Positions 26,086 to 35,683 of a stretch of DNA of 64,000 nt are shown piece after piece (position 1 is the stretch's first letter; the number at the start of each line of letters is the position of its first letter). The translations under genes were made by a program, and so were the position numbers. The notes beneath the pieces are model-generated. The model was not told the origin of the DNA and did not search any database. It was given only the letters and a program-made list of their open reading frames with translations. Source of the DNA: Falsihalocynthiibacter sp042445055 (GTDB lineage: Bacteria; Pseudomonadota; Alphaproteobacteria; Rhodobacterales; Rhodobacteraceae); the NCBI RefSeq assembly GCF_042445055.1, contig NZ_CP170339.1:1550001-1614000 (forward strand), given 5' to 3'.

Positions 26086-27939
26086 TTAACCTCCGGCTTT
26101 CTCAAGTTTTTCCAAGGCTTTGATCCAAAGTGCCTCTGCACGTTCCATCGCATCACGGACTTCGCCATATTTCTTTTGCCAGACTTCGGCTTCGCCAGCT
26201 TTGCCTTCTTCGTAGATAGACGGATCTGCAAGCTTCTTGGCCAGACGATCCCCCATATCATTTAGTTTTTCCACCCTTTTTTCGCAGGCTTTAACATCTG
26301 CTCGAAGGGCATTGACCTGATCGACAGTGGGTTTCTTGACCTTCGCTGCGGCTTTGACGGCTTTGGCGCGTTTGGGGGCATCGCTGCTCAGAAGGAGTTT
26401 GCGATAGGCCTCAAGGTCGTCCTCATATGGGCGAACGGTGCCGTCCTTCACCAGCCAGAGCCGGTCGGCAACCATCGACAGCAAGTGCATGTCGTGTGAC
26501 ACAAGTACGACCGCGCCCGTATATGCGGTAAGCGCCTCAACCAAGGCTTCGCGGCTCTCGATGTCGAGGTGGTTGGTCGGCTCGTCGAGGATCAGGAGAT
26601 GCGGCGCATCAATCGTTGCCAGCAAGAGCGATAGACGCGCCTTTTGCCCACCCGAGAGTTTCCCAACCAACGTATCCGCCTGATCTGCGCCAAGGCCAAA
26701 CCCCGCGAGGCGCGCACGATGGCGGGCAGGGGTCTCTTTAGGGCGCACGCGGCGCAAGTGGTCGAGCGGGTTCTCGTCGATATGGAGTTCGTCCACCTGA
26801 TGCTGAGCGAAATAGCCGATCCGAAGCTTGTTATGCGCATTCATCCGCCCGCTCATCGGCGACAGACGGCTTGAGAGCAGCTTGGAGAGCGTCGATTTCC
26901 CTTCGCCGTTTTTTCCGAGCAAAGCGATGCGGTCATCCTGATCAATTCGAAGGTCGAGCCCCTTTAGGATAACGGTATCGCCGTAACCCACACTCGCGCT
27001 TTCAAGGTTAATGATCGGCGGCGAGAGTTCCTCGGGCTCAGGGAAGGTGAACCTCTTGAGTGCGGATTCCGAGGGCGTGCTGATAGGTTGCATCTTGGCC
27101 AGCATCTTTACGCGGCTTTGGGCCTGCGTGGCTTTTGATGCCTTAGCCTTGAAGCGATCAACAAAGCTCTGCAAGTGTGCGCGTCGCGCTTCCTGCTTCT
27201 TGGATTCCGCTGCCGCAACCGCCAATTTGGCTGCACGTTGTTCGGCGAACTTATCGTATGGCACCTGATAGTAGGTGAGCTTTTTATCTTCGAGGTGAAG
27301 GATTGAACCCACCGCACGATTAAGCAATTCACGGTCGTGTGACACAATCAGAACCGTATGCGGATACTTCTGCAGATAGTTTTCCAGCCAGAGCGCACCC
27401 TCAAGGTCCAGATAGTTTGTCGGCTCGTCGAGCAGCAACAAGTCGGGCTTGGAAAAAAGCACCGCTGCCAATGCAACACGCATCCGCCAACCGCCCGAAA
27501 AATCCGAGCATGGACGCTTTTGGGCATCGGAATCAAAACCCAGCCCTTTTAGGATTTGCGCGGCGCGCGCCTCAGCACTCCATGCGTCGATATCGCTTAG
27601 GCGAGTCTGAATCTCGGCAATCCGGTTCGGGTCCGTAGCCGTTTCGGATTCGGCCATTAGCGATGCGCGCTCGGTATCCGCGGCCAAAACCGTGTCGATC
27701 AACGATACATCGTTGGAGGGAACCTCCTGCGAAATACCGCCCATTCGCGAACCTTTAGGGATCGAGATGGAACCCGTTTCAAGGACCAGTTCGCCCCAAA
27801 TCAAGCGGAAAAGCGTGGTTTTACCCGTACCGTTGCGACCGACGATGCCGACCTTGTGGCCATCAGGAATTGTCACAGAAGCGTTCTGTAAAAGCGGGCG
27901 GCCATCAACCGAATAGGAGATATCAGAAATTTTCAACAT
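26086..27939 (-). CDS. ABC-F family ATPase (ribosome-associated type)
   Basis: A 617-residue protein with two ABC ATPase domains and no membrane segments: Walker A GRNGTGKTT and GKNGEGKST, signatures FSGGW and LSGGQ, Walker B LLLLDEPTN and LLILDEPTN. The linker between domains is Lys/Ala-rich, and the C-terminal tail is a charged coiled coil (KACEKRVEKLNDMGDRLAKKL). This is the YheS/Uup-like ABC-F layout, whose members act on translating ribosomes. The ATG at 27939 is favoured over one six codons upstream because the family starts MLKI. First gene of a three-gene leftward operon. Confidence 0.93.
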   Translation of the reverse strand: MLKISDISYSVDGRPLLQNASVTIPDGHKVGIVGRNGTGKTTLFRLIWGELVLETGSISIPKGSRMGGISQEVPSNDVSLIDTVLAADTERASLMAESETATDPNRIAEIQTRLSDIDAWSAEARAAQILKGLGFDSDAQKRPCSDFSGGWRMRVALAAVLFSKPDLLLLDEPTNYLDLEGALWLENYLQKYPHTVLIVSHDRELLNRAVGSILHLEDKKLTYYQVPYDKFAEQRAAKLAVAAAESKKQEARRAHLQSFVDRFKAKASKATQAQSRVKMLAKMQPISTPSESALKRFTFPEPEELSPPIINLESASVGYGDTVILKGLDLRIDQDDRIALLGKNGEGKSTLSKLLSSRLSPMSGRMNAHNKLRIGYFAQHQVDELHIDENPLDHLRRVRPKETPARHRARLAGFGLGADQADTLVGKLSGGQKARLSLLLATIDAPHLLILDEPTNHLDIESREALVEALTAYTGAVVLVSHDMHLLSMVADRLWLVKDGTVRPYEDDLEAYRKLLLSSDAPKRAKAVKAAAKVKKPTVDQVNALRADVKACEKRVEKLNDMGDRLAKKLADPSIYEEGKAGEAEVWQKKYGEVRDAMERAEALWIKALEKLEKAGG

Positions 27940-28062
27940 AGGCGGGGTGTGCCTCATTGTGCCAGCGTGGTCAATCGCCGCTTTTCAATGCTGCAAGTCC
28001 GTGCTAGCAGAGCGGCGATATTTTTCGGGCAAGACCCGCACTTCAACCGATAGGAGCCCATC

Positions 28063-28485
28063 ATGGCTATTCAACGTACGTTCTCGATCATCAAGCCAGA
28101 CGCAACAAAGCGTAACCTTACTGGTGCAATCGCAGCAAAATTCGAAGAAGCAGGTCTTCGCATCGTTGCTTCCAAGCGTATCCAGCTTACTCTTGCTCAA
28201 GCACAAACATTCTACGGTGTGCACTCCGAGCGTCCTTTCTTTGACGAACTCTGCGAATTCATGATCTCCGAGCCAATCGTTGTTCAGGTTCTTGAAGGTG
28301 AAGATGCTATCGCGAAAAACCGCGAAGTAATGGGCGCAACAAACCCAGCAGAGGCCGCAGAAGGCACAATCCGCAAAGAGTTCGCTCTTTCGATCGGTGA
28401 AAACTCTGTACACGGTTCCGACGCGCCAGAAACTGCAGCAGAAGAAATCGCATTCTTCTTCTCTGGTCTTGAGTTGGTTGGCTAA
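28063..28485 (+). CDS. ndk: Nucleoside diphosphate kinase
   Basis: A 140-residue Ndk that balances NTP and dNTP pools by ping-pong phosphate transfer. It has FSIIKPDATKRNLTG and the active-site histidine in SVHGSDAPETAAEEI. Codon choice looks more biased than in neighbouring genes, as expected for a highly expressed protein. AGGAG precedes the ATG, and a strong terminator follows. Confidence 0.98.
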   Translation: MAIQRTFSIIKPDATKRNLTGAIAAKFEEAGLRIVASKRIQLTLAQAQTFYGVHSERPFFDELCEFMISEPIVVQVLEGEDAIAKNREVMGATNPAEAAEGTIRKEFALSIGENSVHGSDAPETAAEEIAFFFSGLELVG

Positions 28486-28513
28486 GCCACCTTTCGCATC
28501 AGCGATTAGAACG

Positions 28514-28541
28514 GGCCCGCATATTTTTGCGGGCCTTTTTT
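28514..28541 (+). terminator. Intrinsic terminator of ndk
   Basis: GGCCCGC (28514-28520) and GCGGGCC (28529-28535) form a 7-bp stem with an eight-base loop, followed by six Ts. It lies 28 bases after the ndk stop. Confidence 0.93.
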
Positions 28542-28545
28542 GTGG

Positions 28546-28887
28546 CTAATCGGATTTTCGAACGCCGATTTCATCCAGAATTTTCTCAATTCCCGCTAGG
28601 GGCGCCACGCTTGTTTCGGATTTGATCTTGTCAAAACGCAGGCGAAGAGCCTCTTTTTCGGGGCCTTTACAGTCGTTCCATGGGCGGCCCTGAAGCCCCA
28701 TAACAAGCGCATAGTACCCTATGAAATGCGGGCGCGACCCTGCCGCGAGCAGCTTACGATAGGCCGCATCAGGCCCCATTTCGCGCAACTCATCTGCAGA
28801 ATGTATCCCCGCACGCGCAAAGGGCGCGACCGAAGCGGGACCGATATTGCGAATACTTGAAACAGGTTCAGCGGGTTTCATTTTCAA
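28546..28887 (-). CDS. TfoX C-terminal domain protein
   Basis: A 113-residue protein that matches the TfoX/Sxy C-terminal helix-hairpin-helix-like domain: VSSIRNIGPASVAPFARAGI, SADELREMG and AYRKLLAAG. The N-terminal TfoX domain is absent, which is usual for stand-alone members. Full-length Sxy proteins activate competence genes with CRP, but the isolated domain has no firmly known role. It is convergent to ndk. Confidence 0.82.
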   Translation of the reverse strand: MKMKPAEPVSSIRNIGPASVAPFARAGIHSADELREMGPDAAYRKLLAAGSRPHFIGYYALVMGLQGRPWNDCKGPEKEALRLRFDKIKSETSVAPLAGIEKILDEIGVRKSD

Positions 28888-29029
28888 ACTGTCCGAGTGT
28901 CTTAGCTCATGTGCACGGAAATATTACTATACATGGAGTATGCCATTGTTAAGCTCTGTTTAGTTTGTAATGCGGCCAAGCATACCAACGCATTTTTATA
29001 GAGGATGATTTCCGTCAAAGGAGTATTCC

Positions 29030-30316
29030 ATGATTTTCAAGACCACCAAGGCCATATTATTATGCTCGGCCTTCTTAATTCCCACCGTGTTGTATGCGCA
29101 GTCTGATACCTCGGACGCCACAGAAACTGCGGATGAAACACTCCTGACTACGGATGAGTTAAAAGAGCTTGTCGGGCCGGTCGCGCTATACCCTGATACC
29201 CTATTAATACAGGTGTTGGTTGCCGCGACCTACCCGATGGAAGTGGTAAAGGCAGACCAGTTTGTTCAAGATAATCAAGACCTTGAGCGCGAAGAGTTAA
29301 GCACGGAAATTGATGCCCAGAATTGGGACGACAGCGTGTCTGTGCTGGCGACAGCTTTCCCTGATGTCCTAAGCCAAATGGCCGATAACGCGGACTGGAT
29401 GCAGACCGTCGGCGATGCGATGCTTTTGCAAAGCAATGATGTTATGACGGCGGTTCAGGAATTGCGTGAAGTTGCGAACGAGAATGGGGCGCTTGAAAGC
29501 GGTGACGAGCAGACCGTCGAAGTAACGCAGGACGACAGCGGCCAAGAGACAATCGTTATTCAGCCCACCGATCCAGAGATCGTTTACGTTCCGCAATATG
29601 ATCCCCAAGTGGTCTATTCTAATGATGGGTTCAGCAGCCTCGCGACGGGCGGATTACTTGCCTTTAGTACCTTTGTGCTGCTCGATGAGATTTTTGACGA
29701 CGATGATCCGTGGAATGATTACTGGGGATGTCGCCATTGTGGCGGCTGGAACGGCAATCCGATTATTCGCGATCCGGACATCGACATTGATATCGGCGGT
29801 GACGTGAATATTGGAAAGCGACTTCAGGACAAGGGATGGAAGCCAGACGAAAAACGTATAGAAAATGCCCGTGAAAACCTCAATAAGAAGCGAGTTGAAA
29901 ACGGAAAGAAGAAGCTACCGAACAAAAAGAACGTGAGCCGTGGCGATGACTTGCGCAAAAATCTGAGCGATAGAACGGGGGCTGCTGACATCGCGAGAGA
30001 CAGCGCCGCGCGTCAAAAGGTTCAGAACGCACGTGCGTCGGGCAAAATTTCCGTAGCGAATAAGAAAGCCGCGATTGCGCGTACGGGTGACGGCACGAAG
30101 AGAGCTGCTGCCGCCAAGAAGGTTGGAAATGCAAAGGGCAACATTAAGAAGCCAACGAACATTAAGCGGCCCGCAAATGTCTCTAGACCTGCGAACATAA
30201 AGAAACCGACTGTTCGTCCATCCGTTTCACGAGGGACCGCGATGAGGCCCCACGCGGCGCCTCGCGTTCGCAGTGGTGCTGCGCGTGGTCGTATGTCTGC
30301 AGGCAGAAGGAGATAA
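29030..30316 (+). CDS. DUF3300 secreted protein with basic repeat-rich tail
   Basis: A 428-residue exported protein: signal peptide ending VLYAQS, a DUF3300 domain (about 45-200) with ELVGPVALYPDTLLIQVLVA and EIVYVPQYDPQVVY, a possible membrane-associated stretch around residues 205-225 (GGLLAFSTFVLLDEI), a Trp/Gly/Cys segment (WGCRHCGGWNGN), then about 170 residues rich in Lys, Arg, Asn and Ala. Residues 371-394 are four six-residue repeats of the type N-I-K-R-P-A. The function of DUF3300 is unknown. AAGGAG precedes the ATG, and a DUF2950 gene begins three bases after its stop. Confidence 0.88.
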   Translation: MIFKTTKAILLCSAFLIPTVLYAQSDTSDATETADETLLTTDELKELVGPVALYPDTLLIQVLVAATYPMEVVKADQFVQDNQDLEREELSTEIDAQNWDDSVSVLATAFPDVLSQMADNADWMQTVGDAMLLQSNDVMTAVQELREVANENGALESGDEQTVEVTQDDSGQETIVIQPTDPEIVYVPQYDPQVVYSNDGFSSLATGGLLAFSTFVLLDEIFDDDDPWNDYWGCRHCGGWNGNPIIRDPDIDIDIGGDVNIGKRLQDKGWKPDEKRIENARENLNKKRVENGKKKLPNKKNVSRGDDLRKNLSDRTGAADIARDSAARQKVQNARASGKISVANKKAAIARTGDGTKRAAAAKKVGNAKGNIKKPTNIKRPANVSRPANIKKPTVRPSVSRGTAMRPHAAPRVRSGAARGRMSAGRRR

Positions 30317-30319
30317 GCC

Positions 30320-31216
30320 ATGATTAATTCGAATAAGCTAGGTGCTCTTGCCCTTGTTGGTGCTCTTCCTTTCATGGCCAGTGCCGCAGAATTGCCAACC
30401 AATTACGATGCGCCACAAGATGCCGTAGAGGCGTTGCAGAATGCCTTGGAAGGCGGCGACGTGCTCTCGGTATTCGGGGAAAATGCGTCCGATATTATTC
30501 TGACGGGCAATGCGGAGGAGGACGAAGCCAACCGCGTAGCTGTGCTCGATATGTTGGTAGAAGGATATCGCTTCGCCAATACCGAAGATGGTAATGTTCA
30601 ACTCTTGCTGGGGCGTGATGGCTGGCCGTTTGCTATTCCGCTGACACGAAAAGATGACGGTTGGGTCTTTGACGTAGAGGCTGGCCGCGAGGAGGCCTTT
30701 TTTCGCCGCATCGGTTTGAACGAGTTGGAAACCATCGAGATGATGGAAGCTTATGTCGACATTCAGTCCGAGTATCGCCTGTCTGATCATGATGGTGACG
30801 GTGTGATGGAATTTGCCTCCTCAATCCTTTCGTCAGAGGGGGCGCGGGATGGTTTGGTCTGGATTCATGAGGATAGCCCGCTTGGCGAACGCATCGCTAT
30901 GGCGTCACTTGATGGCTATAACGATGGCGAAGAGGATCAGACGCCAGAGCCATTCGGCGGCTATTTCTATCGTATATTGTCGTCACAAAGCGATGCGGCC
31001 CCCGGCGGTGCGATGGAATACGTGATTGGCGGCAATATGGTTGCTGGGCATGCATTGCTGGCCGTTCCTGCGGAATACGGCGAGACGGGCGTTCATTCCT
31101 TCATGATCGCAGAGAACGGTATCGTTCTTGAGGCCGATTTGGGCGAAGATACGCTTGAACGGGCCGCCGACATGACGACATTTGATCCGACCGAAGATTG
31201 GAAACCATTGCCCTAA
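30320..31216 (+). CDS. DUF2950 secreted protein
   Basis: A 298-residue exported protein with a signal peptide ending in SAAE. The mature part follows DUF2950: APQDAVEALQNALEGGD near the start, RRIGLNELETIEMMEAYVDIQSEY in the middle, GYFYRILSSQ and YGETGVHSFMIAENG later. DUF2950 genes are regularly paired with DUF3300 genes, as here, with only three bases between them, implying a shared envelope function that is still unknown. Confidence 0.88.
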   Translation: MINSNKLGALALVGALPFMASAAELPTNYDAPQDAVEALQNALEGGDVLSVFGENASDIILTGNAEEDEANRVAVLDMLVEGYRFANTEDGNVQLLLGRDGWPFAIPLTRKDDGWVFDVEAGREEAFFRRIGLNELETIEMMEAYVDIQSEYRLSDHDGDGVMEFASSILSSEGARDGLVWIHEDSPLGERIAMASLDGYNDGEEDQTPEPFGGYFYRILSSQSDAAPGGAMEYVIGGNMVAGHALLAVPAEYGETGVHSFMIAENGIVLEADLGEDTLERAADMTTFDPTEDWKPLP

Positions 31217-31222
31217 CATTCT

Positions 31223-31273
31223 CCAAACCTACATTAGTTCGTTGGAACCAAAGCAAATTAATGTAGGCTTTGG
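31223..31273. repeat. Long imperfect inverted repeat upstream of the RND efflux genes
   Basis: CCAAACCTACATTA (31223-31236) and TAATGTAGGCTTTGG (31259-31273) are inverted copies matching over 14 positions with one extra C in the right arm. The 22-base centre contains a smaller GTTC/GAAC pair. It lies between the DUF2950 stop and the adaptor start, and no U-tract follows. It could be a repressor operator for the pump or an mRNA structure; which one cannot be decided by eye. Confidence 0.6.
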
Positions 31274-31346
31274 ATCGCTATGCACCTATAAACGAATTCA
31301 AGCGGTTTACCGCAGGGATTCATATTTGAAATAGAAGGTGCGGCAG

Positions 31347-32540
31347 ATGGTATTTAACGGCCGATCATTGGGGGCTGCGTTTGTCCTCGGAACGACTCTC
31401 GCGATAACGAATGTGGCCTATGCCCAAGACACGCCTGCGAGCCCGAAAGTGGCAGTCGCTGCTGCATACATGGACGAATTGACCCAAGAAGCCTCCTTTA
31501 TCGGACGCGGAGAAGCCATTGATAAGGTTGATCTGGTTGCCCGTGTCACCGGTTTCATCCTTGAGCAAAAGTTTCAAGATGGCGCATTGGTGAAAGAGGG
31601 CGATCAACTCTATCAGATCGAAGAAGGGACATACACTGCGAATCTGGCCGCAAGAGAGGCCGATCACGCACAGGCCGTTGCGAATCTAAAGCTTTCCGAA
31701 GTTGAACTGGACCGTAAGACCGAATTGTTCAACCGACAGGCGGGGACTGCTGCGGACCGAGATATTGCAATCGCAAACAACGAAGTTGCGCAGGCACAGG
31801 TGGATGTGGCCGATACAGCGATCAAGCTCGCTGAACTGGATGTAAGTTATACGAAAGTAATGGCACCCTTTGACGGGCGCGTCGGTCGCTCTGCTGTGAG
31901 TAAAGGGGAGTTGGTGTCACCAGGTTCTGGCCCGTTGGTGACTTTGATCCGTGAACAGCCGATTTTTGTTGAGTTTTCGCTCACAGAAAAGCAACTCATT
32001 CAGGTGCGCAATGCCTATAGCGCCGAAGCGGTCGCCGCTGAAGAGGGTGCAGGACCAGCCGTTACCGTAACCTTACCCGACGGCTCAAGACTTGACGAAA
32101 TTGGGCGTCTTGATTTCGCCGACAACCGCATTGATCCAAGTACCGGAACGATCACAGTCCGCGCAATTTTTGAGAACGAAGAGCTAAAGATTATTGATGG
32201 TTCGTTCCTTACGGTTCAAATTGCCAGCGAGGAACCGACCGAGGCCCTGATGATCCCGCTTGCAGCCGTTCAGCGCGATCAGCGAGGAGATTTCGTCTTG
32301 GTGGTTGGCGCCCAGCAAACCGTTGAACAGCGCTACGTCACCCTCGCACAGCACGTTGAAACGGCGGTAGTTGTAGAAGAAGGGCTTCGCGAAGGAGAGA
32401 CAGTCATCGTTGAGGGCCTTCAACGTGTAAGGCCAGGTGTGGCCGTCGAGGCGATTGTTGCTGGCACAGCGACTGAAACGGTAAGCGACGATGCGACGGC
32501 AGATACCGAAGGCTCCTCTGACACCGATGAAGGGCAATAG
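31347..32540 (+). CDS. RND efflux periplasmic adaptor (MexA/AcrA family)
   Basis: A 397-residue membrane fusion protein: signal peptide ending VAYAQD, lipoyl/biotinyl-like halves around ARVTGFILEQKFQDGALVKEGDQLYQIE and VSYTKVMAPFDGRVGRSAVSKGELV, a central helical hairpin, and a beta-barrel domain. No lipobox Cys, so it is probably soluble or anchored by an uncleaved signal. ATG 31347 is chosen over GTG 31338 because AGAAGG lies at the right distance. The C-terminal tail is acidic (Asp/Glu/Thr-rich). It pairs with the pump three bases downstream. Confidence 0.93.
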   Translation: MVFNGRSLGAAFVLGTTLAITNVAYAQDTPASPKVAVAAAYMDELTQEASFIGRGEAIDKVDLVARVTGFILEQKFQDGALVKEGDQLYQIEEGTYTANLAAREADHAQAVANLKLSEVELDRKTELFNRQAGTAADRDIAIANNEVAQAQVDVADTAIKLAELDVSYTKVMAPFDGRVGRSAVSKGELVSPGSGPLVTLIREQPIFVEFSLTEKQLIQVRNAYSAEAVAAEEGAGPAVTVTLPDGSRLDEIGRLDFADNRIDPSTGTITVRAIFENEELKIIDGSFLTVQIASEEPTEALMIPLAAVQRDQRGDFVLVVGAQQTVEQRYVTLAQHVETAVVVEEGLREGETVIVEGLQRVRPGVAVEAIVAGTATETVSDDATADTEGSSDTDEGQ

Positions 32541-32543
32541 GCC

Positions 32544-35500
32544 GTGATCTCTTCCGTATTTATTGACCGTCCCAAGACGGCATTTGTCATTTCGCTTGTT
32601 CTTACGATCATGGGTGCGATCAGCTACATGGTCCTGCCCGTTGAGCAATACCCCGATATTACCCCGCCAGTGGTGAACGTCAGTGCGAACTACACAGGCG
32701 CAAACGCCGAAACCGTCGAGACTTCGGTCGCCGCCGTGATTGAGGCGCAGGTGAACGGTGTGGATGACATGATCTATATGTCATCAGATAGTACAGACAC
32801 CGGTTCTTATTCGCTTTCTGTTACGTTTGAGGTCGGGACAGATCCGGATATTGCCTCGGTGAACGTGCAGAACCGCGTGGCCCAAGCCATGGCGAGCCTG
32901 CCCGCAGAGGTGACAAACTCGGGCGTTGTGACGCAAAAAGCGTCGACGAATATGCTTCTCTTGGTGACGCTGACTTCGCCAAATGGCACCTATGACGAGG
33001 TGTTCCTGTCTAACTACGCCGCGATCAATATCAAAGATACGCTCGCGCGGGTGGAGGGGGTCGGCAAAGCCGACATCATGACGAACTTTGAATACTCCAT
33101 GCGGATGTGGATGGACCCCAATAAAATGGCGGGTCTGGGACTTACACCGAACGATCTGATTACAGCGATCCGCGAGCAAAATCTCGAAGTTTCCGCAGGA
33201 CAACTGGGCGCGCCCCCAATCCCGAAAGGGCAGCAATTTCAATACACCATCAAGTCCAAAGGCCGCCTGACAACAGCGGAAGAGTTTGAAAACATCGTCC
33301 TGCGAACGGGTTCAGCTGGCAGTATTGTTCATATGAAAGACGTTGCCAAAGTCGAGCTGGGCGCGAATTATTACAATGCTTCGGGCCGCTATTCTGGGCA
33401 GCCATCGACGGTTCTGGCGATTTATCAGGCCCCCGGCGCGAATGCGCTTGCGGTTGCGGAGGGGGTAAAGTCCGAGCTTGATCGCCTCGCGGCAGTGTTC
33501 CCTGACGACATCGAATATGAGGTTCCGTTTGATTCAACGCTGTTCGTCGAACAATCCCTCGCCGATGTGACCGACACATTGATGGAAACCTTTGTTCTCG
33601 TGATGCTGGTTGTGTTCGTTTTCCTCGGAAACCTGCGTGCAACTTTGATCCCCGCGATTGCTATTCCTGTGTCATTGATCGGGACAATGGCATTCCTGTT
33701 GGCGTTCGGAATGTCGCTCAATACGATCTCGCTGTTTGCTCTGGTGCTTGCTGTGGGGCTTGTGGTGGACGACGCGATTGTGGTCGTTGAGAACGTTGAG
33801 CGCATCATTGAAGAAGAGGGGCTAAGCGCGCCCGAAGCGACTCGCAAGGCTATGTCGCAGATCACAGGTCCGATTGTTGCGACGACGCTCGTGCTTCTTG
33901 CGGTGTTTGTGCCAGTGACTTTCATGCCGGGGATCGCGGGGCGATTGTACTCGCAGTTCGCCGTAACAATCTCGATCGCGGTGCTTATTTCTTCGATCAA
34001 CGCGCTTACGTTGTCACCCGCGCTTTGCGCAATGGTCCTGAAACGACGCGACGGGCCGCCCAAGGGAGTTATGGGGTTCCTTAGCAACGGGATCGATAGC
34101 GTGCGCGGGGGCTATGTCGGCGTTGTACGGCGCTTTGTGCGCATTCCTGTCACGGCAATTATCTTTCTTGTATGCGTGTTCTTTGGCTCTGGCGTATTGG
34201 TCAAGACACTGCCGTTTGGCTTTATTCCACTTGAGGATAACGGCTATCTCTTTGTAGATCAGCAACTCCCCGATGCGGCATCTCTTGAGCGTACCGAAGT
34301 TGTGACCACACGCTTTGACGAGAAAATCCGCGAAATCCCCGGTGTGCTGTCTAGTGTGAACGTAAATGGCTTTAGCCTCCTAAATGGGGCAGGCTCGAAC
34401 GGTGCCATGATCATCGCAAACCTTGATCCTTGGGATGAACGGACGACCGAAGACCTAAGCGCCGATGGCATTCTTCAGAAGATCCTCGCCGAGGCAAATC
34501 AGGAGATAGGCGCAAGTATCGTTGCGTTTAACCCACCACCGATTTCAGGTCTGGGCATGAGCGCAGGCGTCGAGATGAAAGTGCAGCAAACGGGCGGCGG
34601 CACAGCGCAGGAACTCTCTGCGGCGCTTGGTTCGCTCGTATATGCTGCAAATCAACGCCCCGAGATTGGCCAATCGTATTCTACGTTCCGCGCGAATGTT
34701 CCCAAGATATATGTTGATCTGGACCGCGAGAAAGCCAAAACGCTGAATGTCGCCGTATCGGACGTGTTCCAAGCGCTGCAGGCCTATATGGGATCGTATT
34801 ATGTGAACGATTTCAATCTGTTCGGACGTGTTTATCGTGTGATGATACAGGCCGACGGAGATTTCCGTACCAAGGTCCAAGATATCGACGCGCTTTATGT
34901 ACGTTCCCAGACGGGGAATATGGTGCCGCTCGGGACACTCATTGAGGTGCGCAAGGAACTAGGGCCCGTCGCTCTCAATCGCTATAACATGTTCCGCTCA
35001 GCGACTGTGACGGCTGTTCCCGCTGAAGGGCTCTCCACCGGAGATGCGATCCGCGTGATGGAGGAAGAAGCAAGAAGCGCGCTTCCGCCAGGCTACTCGT
35101 TTGAGTGGACCGGAACGGCGCAGCAACAGCAATCTTCGGGCAATATGGTTGTGTATATCCTGATCTTGGCCATCGTGTTCGGGTACCTCTTCCTCGTGGC
35201 GCAATACGAAAGCTGGACTTTGCCATTCGGGATCTTGCTCTCGGTTTCGGTTGCGCTTTTGGGGGCGTTACTGGCGGTATGGGTGACGGCAGGAGATATC
35301 AACCTCTATACGCAGATCGGGATGATCATGCTTATCGGGTTGGCATCCAAAAACGCGATTCTAATTGTTGAATTCGCAGCTGAGCAGCGCGCCGCAGGCC
35401 TGTCCATTCGCGAAGCCGCAGTCGAGGCAGCGCATAAACGATTCCGCGCCGTGATGATGACAGCCCTCGCATTCCTGCTCGGCGTCGTGCCGCTCATGCT

Positions 35501-35678
35501 CGCGAATGGGGCAGGCGCTGCGAGCCAGAAAGCAATCGGCATCGCCGTTTTCGGAGGTATGCTGGCAGCAACTGTACTCGGCGTCATCCTGATCCCCGTG
35601 CTCTACACCCTGCTACAATCCGGTCGCGAGTGGGTGAAAGGCACCAACAAACCGCAGGACGCGCCAGCAGAAAGCTAA
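32544..35678 (+). CDS. RND multidrug efflux pump inner-membrane transporter (AcrB/MexB type)
   Basis: A 1044-residue HAE1-type proton-driven antiporter. Twelve membrane helices and two large periplasmic loops are evident; the N-terminus ISSVFIDRPKTAFVI is typical, and the proton-relay Asp pair is in LAVGLVVDDAIVVVENV. A GTG start follows the adaptor stop by three bases. No outer-membrane channel gene is adjacent, so the pump probably shares a TolC encoded elsewhere. No regulator is adjacent either. Confidence 0.95.
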   Translation: MISSVFIDRPKTAFVISLVLTIMGAISYMVLPVEQYPDITPPVVNVSANYTGANAETVETSVAAVIEAQVNGVDDMIYMSSDSTDTGSYSLSVTFEVGTDPDIASVNVQNRVAQAMASLPAEVTNSGVVTQKASTNMLLLVTLTSPNGTYDEVFLSNYAAINIKDTLARVEGVGKADIMTNFEYSMRMWMDPNKMAGLGLTPNDLITAIREQNLEVSAGQLGAPPIPKGQQFQYTIKSKGRLTTAEEFENIVLRTGSAGSIVHMKDVAKVELGANYYNASGRYSGQPSTVLAIYQAPGANALAVAEGVKSELDRLAAVFPDDIEYEVPFDSTLFVEQSLADVTDTLMETFVLVMLVVFVFLGNLRATLIPAIAIPVSLIGTMAFLLAFGMSLNTISLFALVLAVGLVVDDAIVVVENVERIIEEEGLSAPEATRKAMSQITGPIVATTLVLLAVFVPVTFMPGIAGRLYSQFAVTISIAVLISSINALTLSPALCAMVLKRRDGPPKGVMGFLSNGIDSVRGGYVGVVRRFVRIPVTAIIFLVCVFFGSGVLVKTLPFGFIPLEDNGYLFVDQQLPDAASLERTEVVTTRFDEKIREIPGVLSSVNVNGFSLLNGAGSNGAMIIANLDPWDERTTEDLSADGILQKILAEANQEIGASIVAFNPPPISGLGMSAGVEMKVQQTGGGTAQELSAALGSLVYAANQRPEIGQSYSTFRANVPKIYVDLDREKAKTLNVAVSDVFQALQAYMGSYYVNDFNLFGRVYRVMIQADGDFRTKVQDIDALYVRSQTGNMVPLGTLIEVRKELGPVALNRYNMFRSATVTAVPAEGLSTGDAIRVMEEEARSALPPGYSFEWTGTAQQQQSSGNMVVYILILAIVFGYLFLVAQYESWTLPFGILLSVSVALLGALLAVWVTAGDINLYTQIGMIMLIGLASKNAILIVEFAAEQRAAGLSIREAAVEAAHKRFRAVMMTALAFLLGVVPLMLANGAGAASQKAIGIAVFGGMLAATVLGVILIPVLYTLLQSGREWVKGTNKPQDAPAES

Positions 35679-35683
35679 AATAA

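Noticed and set aside
33425..34087. Long antisense open frame inside the RND pump gene
   Set aside because: A shadow of a high-GC coding strand; the sense frame encodes a complete, motif-bearing pump.
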